DNA of 64,000 nucleotides, from assembly GCA_963704335.1 (NCBI GenBank), contig OY969889.1:1054001-1118000 (forward strand), read 5' to 3'. The translations under genes and the position numbers were made by a program. Position 1 is the stretch's first letter. Each line of letters begins with the position of its first letter. The notes under the pieces were generated by a model, which worked only from the letters and a program-made list of their open reading frames with translations, had not been told where the DNA came from and searched no databases. This DNA is from PALSA-612 sp963704335. GTDB taxonomy: Bacteria; Actinomycetota; Thermoleophilia; Gaiellales; Gaiellaceae. Positions 26,324 to 33,851 of the stretch are shown here, piece after piece.

Positions 26324-27358
26324 TCAGTCGGCCTCGGCGAATTCGAGCGCTGTCCGTGCGAGCAGCGGCACGCCGAGCTCGAAGCGGGCGGCGTTTGCGT
26401 CCTCGGCCGCCAGCTCACCGCGGACGTATCGACCGTAGATCGCCTCGCAGAACACCGCCGCCTTCCAGAGCGCGAGCGCCTGGAACCAGCCCAGCGGCTC
26501 GACATCGCGGCCACTCCGATCGCGATAGTGCTCAACCAGCTCGCGCTTCGTCGGGAACCCCTCCGTCGCCGTCGCCGGCGATGCCCCCAGCGGATTGACC
26601 TCGCCTCCGGGCTCGCTGTACGTCGCCAGCAGGTAGCCGACGTCGGCGCGCGGATCGCCGACGGCGCCCATCTCCCAGTCGAGCACGGCGACGATCCGCG
26701 TCGGCTCCTCCGGCGCGACCATCGCGTTGCCCAGCCGGTAGTCGCCGTGGACGACGGCGAGAGGCAGCGGCTCAGGCACCTTGCCGGCAAGCCACTCGCC
26801 TACCGCCTCGACATCCGGCAGCTCGCGCGTCCGGTTGATCTCCCAGAGCTGCGTGAAGCGCCGCACCTGCCGCTCCAGGTAGCTGCCCGGGCGGACGAAC
26901 TCCGCTATCGCGGGCGCGCTGACATCGGCCTCGTGAATCTCCACCAGCGCATCGACGAAGTCGAGCCCGAGTCGCCGCCGAGCCTCCCCGGACTCGAGGC
27001 CTGCCGGCAGCTCGTCCGTGACGACATGACCCTCGAGGTAGTCCATGACGTAGAACGGGACGCCGATCACGCTCTCGTCCTCGCACACGGCGCGAATCAC
27101 CGGCAGCCGGATGCCCTGCGGCGCCAGGGCCAGCTGGAGCCGCGCCTCGCGCACCATGTCGTGAGCCGAAGGCGGGAGTGGCGGCCGCGGCGGCCTGCGC
27201 AGGACGAAGCGCCCATCGTCCCGTTCCAGCAGAAACGAGAAGTTCGAGCCGCCACCCTGGCCGATGCGGCTGGCGTGGACCGGCCCCGACCCGAGCCCGT
27301 GCTCGTCGAGAAAGGCTTCGACGTTCTCGATGATCAGCAGCGGCGACTGGTCGGTCAA
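26324..27358 (-). CDS. APH-family phosphotransferase (ACAD10/11-like kinase domain)
   Basis: A 344-residue protein of the aminoglycoside-phosphotransferase/choline-kinase fold. Catalytic loop VVHGDYRLGN and the metal Asp in VAVLDWEMG are intact; the N-terminal segment GGGSNFSFLLERDDGRFVLRR is the nucleotide lobe. Relatives associated with acyl-CoA dehydrogenases phosphorylate hydroxyacyl-CoAs, and this cluster of fatty-acid genes supports such a role over antibiotic resistance. The start is TTG overlapping the upstream TGA (TTGA). Confidence 0.82.
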   Translation of the reverse strand: MTDQSPLLIIENVEAFLDEHGLGSGPVHASRIGQGGGSNFSFLLERDDGRFVLRRPPRPPLPPSAHDMVREARLQLALAPQGIRLPVIRAVCEDESVIGVPFYVMDYLEGHVVTDELPAGLESGEARRRLGLDFVDALVEIHEADVSAPAIAEFVRPGSYLERQVRRFTQLWEINRTRELPDVEAVGEWLAGKVPEPLPLAVVHGDYRLGNAMVAPEEPTRIVAVLDWEMGAVGDPRADVGYLLATYSEPGGEVNPLGASPATATEGFPTKRELVEHYRDRSGRDVEPLGWFQALALWKAAVFCEAIYGRYVRGELAAEDANAARFELGVPLLARTALEFAEAD

Positions 27359-28359
27359 AGCACGATCTCGGCCATCGCGCGCAACGTCTCGAGATCGCGG
27401 CTCTGGACGATGAGCGTCGTTACGCCGCACTCGCGCCAGGCGCCGAGCCGGTCGGCGATCTGCTCGCGGGAGCCGACGAGCGCCACCTCGTCGACCAGAG
27501 CGTCGGGAACCGCCGCCGCCGCCTCGAGCTTCTTCCCGCCGAGATAGAGATCCTGGATCTGCGCCGCCTCGGCCTCGTAGCCGTAGCGACAGACGAGGTC
27601 GTTGTAGAAGTTCTTGCCGCGTGCTCCCATGCCGCCGACGTAGAGCGCGAGGTGGTGCTTGACGTACTCGCGACCTCCTTCCACGTCCTTCGTGAGGACG
27701 ACGTGGACGCCCGCCGCGACGTCGAACCCGTCCTTCGCGCCGTCGAGCGGGAAGACGTCGCGGAAGCGCTCGGGCGAGACGAAGATCGGCAGCCAGCCGT
27801 CCGCTATCTCAGCCGCCAGCGCGACGTTCTTGGGGCCGATGGCGGCGAGGTAGATGGGAATCTCGGGCCGCAGCGGCCGCATCATCATCTTCAGCGGGAT
27901 GCCGAGCCCCGTCGTCCCGTCGCCCGTTAGCGGCACGTCGTAGACGCCGCCGTGGAAGTCGACGACGTCGCGCCGCAGCATCTGGCGGACGAGCTCGACG
28001 TACTCGCGCGTGCGGCCCAGCGGCGGGCCCCAGGGCTGGCCGTGCCAGCCCTCGGCGACCTGCGGGCCCGACAACCCGAGGCCGAGCAGGAAGCGGCCGC
28101 CCGACATGAGGTCGAGCGTGGCCGCAGTCATCGCCGTCATGCCCGCACTGCGTGCCGGGATCTGCATGATCCCCGCGCCGAGCTTCATCGTCTGAGTCTT
28201 CGCGCCGAGCCAGGAGAGGACGGTGACCACGTCCGTGCCCCACGCCTCGGCTGCCCACGCGGAGTCGTAGCCGAGCTGCTCCGCTTCGACGGCCATGTCG
28301 ATCAGCTCCGTCGGGTTCGTGCCCGGGGAGGCGTAGCCGAGGTACACGCCGAGCTTCAC
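27355..28359 (-). CDS. LLM-class flavin- or F420-dependent oxidoreductase
   Basis: A 334-residue luciferase-like TIM barrel. The N-terminus VKLGVYLGYASPGTNPTE, then AEQLGYDSAWAAEAWGTD and the segment LMSGGRFLLGLGLSGP are typical of actinobacterial F420-dependent members. The GTG start follows a TATTAT -10 box by 6 nt, and no ribosome site is present. It is cotranscribed with the phosphotransferase and diverges from an acyl-CoA dehydrogenase. Substrate unknown. Confidence 0.86.
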   Translation of the reverse strand: MKLGVYLGYASPGTNPTELIDMAVEAEQLGYDSAWAAEAWGTDVVTVLSWLGAKTQTMKLGAGIMQIPARSAGMTAMTAATLDLMSGGRFLLGLGLSGPQVAEGWHGQPWGPPLGRTREYVELVRQMLRRDVVDFHGGVYDVPLTGDGTTGLGIPLKMMMRPLRPEIPIYLAAIGPKNVALAAEIADGWLPIFVSPERFRDVFPLDGAKDGFDVAAGVHVVLTKDVEGGREYVKHHLALYVGGMGARGKNFYNDLVCRYGYEAEAAQIQDLYLGGKKLEAAAAVPDALVDEVALVGSREQIADRLGAWRECGVTTLIVQSRDLETLRAMAEIVL

Positions 28360-28376
28360 GGAGCGATAATAGGGCC
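28360..28376. promoter_or_regulatory. Symmetric bidirectional promoter, 17-bp gap
   Basis: The gap between the two GTG starts contains one AT-rich core. Plus strand: GATAAT (28365-28370), then 6 nt, then GTG. Minus strand: TATTAT (28366-28371), then 6 nt, then GTG. The two -10 boxes overlap by five bases and are equidistant from their start codons, so one site should give two leaderless mRNAs. Confidence 0.7.
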
Positions 28377-29585
28377 GTGGCCACTGCGGAGCTCCCAACG
28401 CTGGAGCAGTTCGAAGAGCTGCGTGCGACCTACCGCACGTTCCTCGAGGAGCACGTCTATCCGGCCGAGGAGGCGCTGAACCGCGAGGACGACGCTGCCG
28501 AGGAGCTCATGATCTCGCTCCGGGCGCGCGCGAAGGCGGAGGATCTCTGGGCCCCGCATCTTCCGCCCGAGGCAGGCGGTACCGGCCACGGCTTTCTTTC
28601 CTACGCGTACCTCAACGAGGAGATCGGCCGGACGCACTGGGGACAGCTCGTGTTCAACTGCCAGGCGCCTGATGCCGGCAACGGCGAGATCCTCCACATG
28701 TTCGGCACCGAGCAGCAGAAAGAGCGCTTCCTCCGCCCGCTGGTGGAGGGCGAGACCCGGTCGTTCTTTTCGATGACGGAGCCGGACGTCTCCGGGTCCG
28801 ACCCGACGCTCTTGCGTACACGGGCCGTCCGCGACGGCGACGAGTGGGTGATCGACGGCCGCAAGTGGTTCTCGTCGAGCGCGGAGGGCGCGGGCTTCGC
28901 GATCGTCATGGCCGTCACCGACCCGGACGGAGATCCCCATCGCCGTGCGAGCCAGATCCTCGTGCCCGCGGACACGCCCGGGATCACGATCGAGCCGGTG
29001 CCGGTGATGGGCCATCGCGGCCGCGGGTGGACGACCCACTGCGAGGTGACGTACGAGGGCGTACGCGTCCCGGTGGACAACGTGCTCGGCGAGCCCGGCG
29101 ATGGTTTCCGCATCGCCCAGAAGCGGCTCGGGCCTGGACGCATCCACCACGTCATGCGCTGGCTCGGTCAGATGCAGCGCGCCTTCGATCTCATGTGCTC
29201 CTACTCGCTCGAGCGCGAGACGTTCGGCGGACCGCTCGCCGAGAAGCAGACGATTCAGAACTGGATCGCGGACTCGGCGGCGGAGATCCACGCGTGTCGC
29301 CTGATGACGCTCGACGCGGCGCACAAGATCGACGAGGGGGACGAGGCACGCATCGAGGTCTCGCTGATCAAGTTCTATGCGGCGCGCGTGCTCAACGAGG
29401 TCATCGACCGCGCCGTCCAGACGCACGGCGCGCTCGGCCTCACCGGTCGGTCGCCGCTCTCGATGATGTACGGGCTCGCTCGGGCAGCGCGGATCTACGA
29501 CGGCCCGGACGAGGTGCATCGCATGGTCGTCAGCCGCCGCATCCTCCGGCACTACGCCGACGGCGGCTCCTGGCGCTTCGGCTAG
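28377..29585 (+). CDS. Acyl-CoA dehydrogenase
   Basis: Introduces a 2,3-double bond into an acyl-CoA with FAD. The 402-residue protein contains the FAD/substrate motif FFSMTEPDVSGSDPT, GRKWFSSSAEGAG, RETFGGPLAEKQ and QTHGALGLT near the C-terminus. It resembles ACAD11/FadE-type dehydrogenases, and a neighbouring APH-family kinase is the usual partner in that system. The stop abuts the stop of a convergent small gene with no gap. Confidence 0.93.
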   Translation: MATAELPTLEQFEELRATYRTFLEEHVYPAEEALNREDDAAEELMISLRARAKAEDLWAPHLPPEAGGTGHGFLSYAYLNEEIGRTHWGQLVFNCQAPDAGNGEILHMFGTEQQKERFLRPLVEGETRSFFSMTEPDVSGSDPTLLRTRAVRDGDEWVIDGRKWFSSSAEGAGFAIVMAVTDPDGDPHRRASQILVPADTPGITIEPVPVMGHRGRGWTTHCEVTYEGVRVPVDNVLGEPGDGFRIAQKRLGPGRIHHVMRWLGQMQRAFDLMCSYSLERETFGGPLAEKQTIQNWIADSAAEIHACRLMTLDAAHKIDEGDEARIEVSLIKFYAARVLNEVIDRAVQTHGALGLTGRSPLSMMYGLARAARIYDGPDEVHRMVVSRRILRHYADGGSWRFG

Positions 29586-29780
29586 CTACGCGGTTCTCGT
29601 GACGCGCTTGCCCAAGCGCACGGCTGCATAGCCGGCGGCCGCGAGCGCACCGGTCGCGAGCCCGACGACATTCGTCGTGACACAGGTCCGGCACGCGTTG
29701 CAGCAGACGGCAGCCATCGGCGCCTGCTCGCCGTACTTCGTCAGCACCTGCGCAGCTCGTCCTTGCCAGATCTGCTTCAC
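29586..29780 (-). CDS. Small cysteine-rich membrane protein
   Basis: A 64-residue protein I do not recognise. Four Cys lie within eight residues (CCNACRTC), followed by a glycine/alanine-rich hydrophobic helix (VVGLATGALAAAGYAAVRLG) and a basic tail. The Cys cluster could bind iron-sulfur or zinc on the cytoplasmic side. A TACAGT -10 box lies 6 nt before the GTG start, the same arrangement as at established genes here, which supports expression. Confidence 0.6.
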   Translation of the reverse strand: MKQIWQGRAAQVLTKYGEQAPMAAVCCNACRTCVTTNVVGLATGALAAAGYAAVRLGKRVTRTA

Positions 29781-29786
29781 GGACGC

Positions 29787-29792
29787 ACTGTA
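29787..29792 (-). promoter_or_regulatory. -10 box of small Cys-rich gene (leaderless)
   Basis: TACAGT on the minus strand, 6 nt from the GTG start; no Shine-Dalgarno is visible. Confidence 0.5.
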
Positions 29793-29822
29793 GCGCCGCG
29801 TCGCGGCGCCCCGGAACGAGGG

Positions 29823-30215
29823 TTAGCGAAGCACCGTCTGCGTCTGCGTCACGCGGGCTACGTGGCGGCCTCCTGCGTCGTGGACGTCGGTCTCGACCAC
29901 GATCGTCGTCTTGCCCTTGTGCAGCAGGCGCGACGTCGCCATGACGTGGCCCTCGCGGACGGCGCCGAAGAAGTTCGTCTTCGACTCGATCGTGGCGGTG
30001 CCCTTCGCATCCTCGGGCAGGTTGAGGAACGCGCAGAGCCCTCCGCCGGAGTCGGCGAGGCTCATCAGCGCGCCTCCGTGCAGGATGCCGCCCGAAGTGC
30101 AGAGATCCTCGGCCCAGGCGAGGTGCAGCACAACCTCGTCCGGCGACGCGGAGACGAGCTCCATGCCGAGCCGGCTGCCGTACGGCATCGCCTGGTTCAG
30201 CGCCTCGGTGTCCAT
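29823..30215 (-). CDS. PaaI-type hotdog thioesterase
   Basis: A 130-residue hotdog protein likely to hydrolyse an acyl- or aroyl-CoA. The family motif is GGILHGGALMSLADSGGG; KTNFFGAVREGHV forms the next strands. The ATG shares the A of the upstream TGA (TGATG). A second, longer PaaI-like gene lies in the same operon, suggesting two different CoA-ester substrates. Confidence 0.87.
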   Translation of the reverse strand: MDTEALNQAMPYGSRLGMELVSASPDEVVLHLAWAEDLCTSGGILHGGALMSLADSGGGLCAFLNLPEDAKGTATIESKTNFFGAVREGHVMATSRLLHKGKTTIVVETDVHDAGGRHVARVTQTQTVLR

Positions 30216-31096
30216 CACGTTCCCTCGAGGAAGCGGACGATGCGGGCGGCGACCTCTTCGCCCGCCTCCTCCTGGACGAAGTGGCCGGCATTGGCGATCG
30301 TCTCCGCGGGCAGCGCCCCGGGGATCAGCTCCGCGATGCCCTCGGCGACCTGCGGAGGAAAGATCGGGTCGGAGTCGCCGAAGAGCACGAGCGTTGGCTT
30401 CTCCCACGCCTTCAGCGCGTCGCGGATCGCCAGCAGCGGCGCCGTGTTGGGATGCTCCGGCTCGGTCGGCACCTGCTCGGGGAACATCAGCGGCCCGCCC
30501 TTCGACTCCGGTGTGGGGAACGGGGCGTCATAGCCGGCCATCGCCTCGTCCGAGAGCCCGCGCACGCACGCGCGGCGGATCAGCCGGCCTGGCTGGAAGT
30601 CGCCGCCGGCCGCCCGCACGACCTCGCGAAAGGCGAGCCACACGTCGTTTGGCGCACGGCCTCCTCCGACACCGGTGTTGAGGACGACCAGCCGCGCCAC
30701 GCGCTCCGGCTGCTCCACCGCCAGTCTCATGCCAATCGGTCCGCCCCAGTCCTGGACGACGACGGTCAGCCGCTCGAGTCCCAGCGTCTCGACGAGAGCG
30801 AGGATGGAGCCGTAGTGCCGGTCGAACGAGTACCAGTCGCGGTCGGTCGGCTTGTCCGACCGGCCGAAGCCGAAGTAGTCGGGAGCGACGGCGCGCGCCG
30901 CGCCCGACAGGCCGGGGATCATCTTCCGGTAGAGGTACGACCAGGTCGGCTCGCCGTGCAGGCAGAGCACGGGATCACCTTCACCCTCGTCGACGTAGTG
31001 CATCCGCAGCCCGTCCTGGTCCGTGTATCTGGGCTCGAACGGGAAGTCGGCGATCGCCGCGAAGCGTTCGTCGGGCGTGCGGTAGACGTCGGTCAT
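30215..31096 (-). CDS. Haloalkane dehalogenase (class I)
   Basis: Hydrolyses a carbon-halogen bond through an Asp nucleophile. The motif HGEPTWSYLYRKMIP and the nucleophile/halide-binding pair in VVQDWGGPIG are diagnostic for DhlA-like dehalogenases and separate it from epoxide hydrolases and fluoroacetate dehalogenases. The catalytic acid is in LFGDSDPIF and the His in NAGHFVQEE. Cap-domain Trp residues are present (NDVWLAF). 293 residues, cytoplasmic. It sits in a TetR-controlled operon with an SDR, a quinone reductase-like protein and two thioesterases. Confidence 0.88.
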   Translation of the reverse strand: MTDVYRTPDERFAAIADFPFEPRYTDQDGLRMHYVDEGEGDPVLCLHGEPTWSYLYRKMIPGLSGAARAVAPDYFGFGRSDKPTDRDWYSFDRHYGSILALVETLGLERLTVVVQDWGGPIGMRLAVEQPERVARLVVLNTGVGGGRAPNDVWLAFREVVRAAGGDFQPGRLIRRACVRGLSDEAMAGYDAPFPTPESKGGPLMFPEQVPTEPEHPNTAPLLAIRDALKAWEKPTLVLFGDSDPIFPPQVAEGIAELIPGALPAETIANAGHFVQEEAGEEVAARIVRFLEGT

Positions 31097-31743
31097 CGCG
31101 GCCCGGGCACCCCGCGGAACTCGTAGCGCAGGGGTTCCCGCCCCGGCTGGACGACCCAGGCCTGTCCGGTGTCGTCGGAGCGCGCTGCCGCTAGTACGGC
31201 GTCCGCCACGAGATCCGGCTGGATCAACGGGATTCCCTGGCTCTCGATCCACGCTCGCAGCTCGTCCGTCACGATCGGCGTGTCGACGAACCCAGGGCAG
31301 ATCGCGTTGATGCGGATCCTGCGCTCGGCGAGGTGCGGAGCGATCGCGCGTACGTAGCCCACCACCGCGTGCTTCGTGAGCGTGTAGATCGGGTCATGCG
31401 GCATCGGCACGAGCCCGGCGAGCGAGGCCGTGGCGACGATCGAGCCGCCTGCGCCCATCGTTTGCTCCAGGCGTCGCACGCCGAGGACGACACCGTCGAC
31501 GTTGACGCCGACCATCTTGCGGTATCCGGCGAGGTCGTCCCCCGAGCCACCGATGCCGGCGTTGAGGAATGCGAAGTCGGCGCTGGCCGTGACCGTGTCC
31601 CATGCGGCCGGATCGGAGACGTCGAAGCCGGTAGTGAGATCGAGCGGCAGCACCGCGGTGCCTTCCTGCTCGAGCAGGCGGACGACTGCGGCGCCGATGC
31701 CCGAGGCGCTGCCGGTCACGAGCGCGCTACGGAACGAGGACAA
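31093..31743 (-). CDS. Short-chain dehydrogenase/reductase
   Basis: A 216-residue SDR: cofactor motif TGSASGIGAAVV, NAG in AFLNAGIGG, catalytic Tyr-x-x-x-Lys in YTLTKHAV. The start is TTG, 17 nt inside the upstream gene, because later in-frame GTG codons would remove the first beta strand. It probably oxidises the alcohol released by the adjacent dehalogenase or a related intermediate (inference from context). Confidence 0.85.
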   Translation of the reverse strand: MSSFRSALVTGSASGIGAAVVRLLEQEGTAVLPLDLTTGFDVSDPAAWDTVTASADFAFLNAGIGGSGDDLAGYRKMVGVNVDGVVLGVRRLEQTMGAGGSIVATASLAGLVPMPHDPIYTLTKHAVVGYVRAIAPHLAERRIRINAICPGFVDTPIVTDELRAWIESQGIPLIQPDLVADAVLAAARSDDTGQAWVVQPGREPLRYEFRGVPGPR

Positions 31744-32644
31744 CCTTGCCCACGTGCTTTCGATCCTCGATCAGCCGATGGGCGTCGGCCGCCTCGGCGA
31801 GGGGATACTCCGCACCGACCACCGGCTTGATCGCGCCGGTACCCCACAGCTCGAGCAGCTCGCTCGCAGCCGTCACCACGATGTCGGGACGCCGCGCCAT
31901 CAGCCGGCCGAGGTAGAAGCCCTGGATGCCCACGTTTCTGCCGACGAGCAGCGCCGGGTTGAGCTCCTCCCACCAGCCTCCGGCGTAGCCGATGCCGACC
32001 ACGGTGCCCAGCGGCGCCAGGATGCCGACACTCGTTGCGAAGAGCTCGCCGCCGACGGGATCGAGCACGAGATCCGGCTTCACGGCCTCGGCGAACTCGT
32101 CGTAGCCGTACGCCTCCTCGGCACCGAGCTCAACACAGAAACGGCGCTTCTCCTCGGTCGAGGCGGTGGCCACCACGCGTGCGCCCAAGTGGCGCGCGAC
32201 CTGGATAGCTGCCGTGCCCACGCCGCCCGAGCCGGCGTGGACGAGCACCGTCTGGCCGGGCTCGAGCCGCACCTGGCGTGTGACGGGAATCCAGGCAGTG
32301 AGGAACGTGAGTAGGAACGAGGCGCCCTCTGCGAACGACGCACTCTCGGGCAGCGGGAAGAGCCGCTGCCCGTCCACCGCAACCTGCTCCGCATAGCCTC
32401 CGCCGGTGAGCAGGGCGATGACGCGGCGGCCGTCCGCCGTCTCGCCGGCCACCTCCACGCCCGGCGTTGTCGGCAGCGCCGGCGCCTGGGGATAGTTCCC
32501 CTGGCGGACGAGGACGTCGAGAAAATTCACTCCCGCGGCACGAACACGCAACAGGGACTGTCCCTCGGACACGTCCGGATCGGGCATGTCGCGTACAGCC
32601 AGCTGCTCCGGCCCACCGGTCTCCTCGATGACGATTGCCTTCAC
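31727..32644 (-). CDS. Zinc-free MDR family NADPH:quinone reductase-like protein
   Basis: A 305-residue medium-chain reductase without the zinc ligands. N-terminal VKAIVIEETGGPEQLAV and the NADPH motif HAGSGGVGTAAIQVARHLGA are characteristic of quinone oxidoreductase/zeta-crystallin relatives. The GTG start overlaps the thioesterase stop as GTGA. Confidence 0.88.
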   Translation of the reverse strand: MKAIVIEETGGPEQLAVRDMPDPDVSEGQSLLRVRAAGVNFLDVLVRQGNYPQAPALPTTPGVEVAGETADGRRVIALLTGGGYAEQVAVDGQRLFPLPESASFAEGASFLLTFLTAWIPVTRQVRLEPGQTVLVHAGSGGVGTAAIQVARHLGARVVATASTEEKRRFCVELGAEEAYGYDEFAEAVKPDLVLDPVGGELFATSVGILAPLGTVVGIGYAGGWWEELNPALLVGRNVGIQGFYLGRLMARRPDIVVTAASELLELWGTGAIKPVVGAEYPLAEAADAHRLIEDRKHVGKVVLVP

Positions 32645-33060
32645 TCGGCCCTCCTCACGATTTGTGTGCAACGTGCCGACGCGAGCAGCGCGCCTTCCGC
32701 GTCGTAGAGTGAGGCTTCGCAAAACATCGCGCGGCGCGACTGGTGCCTGACCTCGGCCTCCGCGCGCAGCGTGCCCGGCGTGGCCGCCCGGTAGAAGTCG
32801 ACGTGGAGATCTGCCGTCAGGAAGGACTCGTCCGGGCCCAGGCGGGCGAGGCAGGCGTGGCCCATGGCCGAGTCGAGCAACGTCGAGACCATGCCGCCGT
32901 GCACGATCGTGCGCCCGGCATTGGGGAACGCGTACTCAGGCCCCGCGTCCCACTCCAGCGCGATCCGGTCCTCGGCGCCTTCCGCGAAGCGATAGCCGAG
33001 GGTCTTCCAGATATGGACGCCCTCAGAAGCGGCGGCGTCCCACGGATGAGGCTGGCTCAC
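32641..33060 (-). CDS. PaaI-type hotdog thioesterase (second)
   Basis: A 139-residue hotdog thioesterase with IVHGGMVSTLLDSAMGHA and DLHVDFYRAATPG. It overlaps both neighbours by GTGA (TetR stop upstream, quinone reductase-like start downstream), so it is firmly inside the TetR operon. Confidence 0.86.
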   Translation of the reverse strand: MSQPHPWDAAASEGVHIWKTLGYRFAEGAEDRIALEWDAGPEYAFPNAGRTIVHGGMVSTLLDSAMGHACLARLGPDESFLTADLHVDFYRAATPGTLRAEAEVRHQSRRAMFCEASLYDAEGALLASARCTQIVRRAE

Positions 33061-33698
33061 GCCCCGATCTTCGCACGGTCGACACGTGTCTCGACGCCGC
33101 GACGTGCGCGCTCGAGCGCCTCGGGGTCGTCGTGGAGGACGAAGAGAGCCGTCGCCATCTTCAGCATCGCGTCGATCTCGAAGGCGAGCTGCGCCGGATC
33201 CTCGTCCTTACGGAGCTCGCCCATCTCCTGGGCGCCGCTCACCTGCTTCTCGACGTAATCGAACCAGCGGCGGCTCGTCTCGCGCAGCTTCTCGCGCACG
33301 GGTCCGGGATGCGTGTCGAGCTCCGCCTGGGCAGCGGCGAAGAAGCAGCCACCGGGAAAGACCTTCCGCTCCAGATAGGAGAGGAATGCGCCGGCGAGCG
33401 CGTTCAGCCGAGCGGCTCCCTCCGCCGTCCGCGCCGGCTCGATCACCTCGCGCACGAAGATGTCGCTCGCCGCGTCGATCGTCGCCAGTTGCAGCTCCTC
33501 CTTCGAGCCGAAGTGCGCGTAGAGGCCGCTCTTCGACATGCCCGTGTGCTCGGCAAGGCGGCCGATAGAGAGGCCGTCGAGGCCCTCGACCGTGGCCAGC
33601 TGCGTGGCCGCGTAAAGAATGGCGGCGCGGCTCTTCTCGCCGTCGGCACGGCGACGTCGCGAAGTGACTTCAGAAGGAGTGGTGAGCAGCTCGCCCAA
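33057..33698 (-). CDS. TetR-family transcriptional regulator
   Basis: A 213-residue repressor whose N-terminal HTH is clear: SRAAILYAATQLATVEGLDG, then GRLAEHTGMSKSGLYAHFGSKEEL. The C-terminal ligand domain contains FPGGCFFAAAQAELDTHPGPV, as in TetR_C regulators of CoA-ester and xenobiotic genes. It heads the operon down to the dehalogenase and thioesterase. The only usable start is TTG. Two palindromes upstream are its probable operators, so it likely represses itself and the operon. Confidence 0.9.
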   Translation of the reverse strand: MGELLTTPSEVTSRRRRADGEKSRAAILYAATQLATVEGLDGLSIGRLAEHTGMSKSGLYAHFGSKEELQLATIDAASDIFVREVIEPARTAEGAARLNALAGAFLSYLERKVFPGGCFFAAAQAELDTHPGPVREKLRETSRRWFDYVEKQVSGAQEMGELRKDEDPAQLAFEIDAMLKMATALFVLHDDPEALERARRGVETRVDRAKIGA

Positions 33699-33705
33699 AG
33701 TTCGC

Positions 33706-33760
33706 TTGACAAGATAGCACGACCGGTCGTACTATGCAGCTATGGAGAACGACCGATCGT
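33706..33760. promoter_or_regulatory. TetR promoter region with two operator palindromes
   Basis: Operator 1 (33719-33730) is the perfect palindrome ACGACCGGTCGT. Operator 2 (33749-33760) differs by one base, ACGACCGATCGT. Their centres are 30 bp apart. On the minus strand TATCTT (33711-33716) is the likely -10 for tetR. On the plus strand TTGACA (33706-33711), an 18-bp spacer holding operator 1, and TACTAT (33730-33735) also form a good promoter, though no gene follows it on that strand. Confidence 0.75.
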
Positions 33761-33786
33761 GCTAACTAACGACTTGCCCCGGTCGA

Positions 33787-33803
33787 CGACTGAGTTGCAG
33801 TCG
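33787..33803. terminator. Weak hairpin downstream of acyl-CoA ligase
   Basis: A 6-bp perfect stem (CGACTG / CAGTCG) with a 5-nt loop, 49 nt beyond the acyl-CoA ligase stop on the minus strand. It also lies at the end of any transcript from the plus-strand promoter upstream. Short and without a T-run, so only a weak candidate. Confidence 0.35.
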
Positions 33804-33851
33804 GAGTGGATCCGCGAGCGGAATGTCGGCGTGTTCGCAGCCTGGTGGTCT

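Noticed and set aside
26324..27358. Aminoglycoside resistance gene.
   Set aside because: Same fold, but placement among LLM and acyl-CoA dehydrogenase genes fits the ACAD10/11-associated kinase branch.
33741..33764. Tiny plus-strand peptide gene after the orphan promoter.
   Set aside because: The frame from the ATG ends after seven codons and lies within operator 2; no ribosome site or conservation argument.
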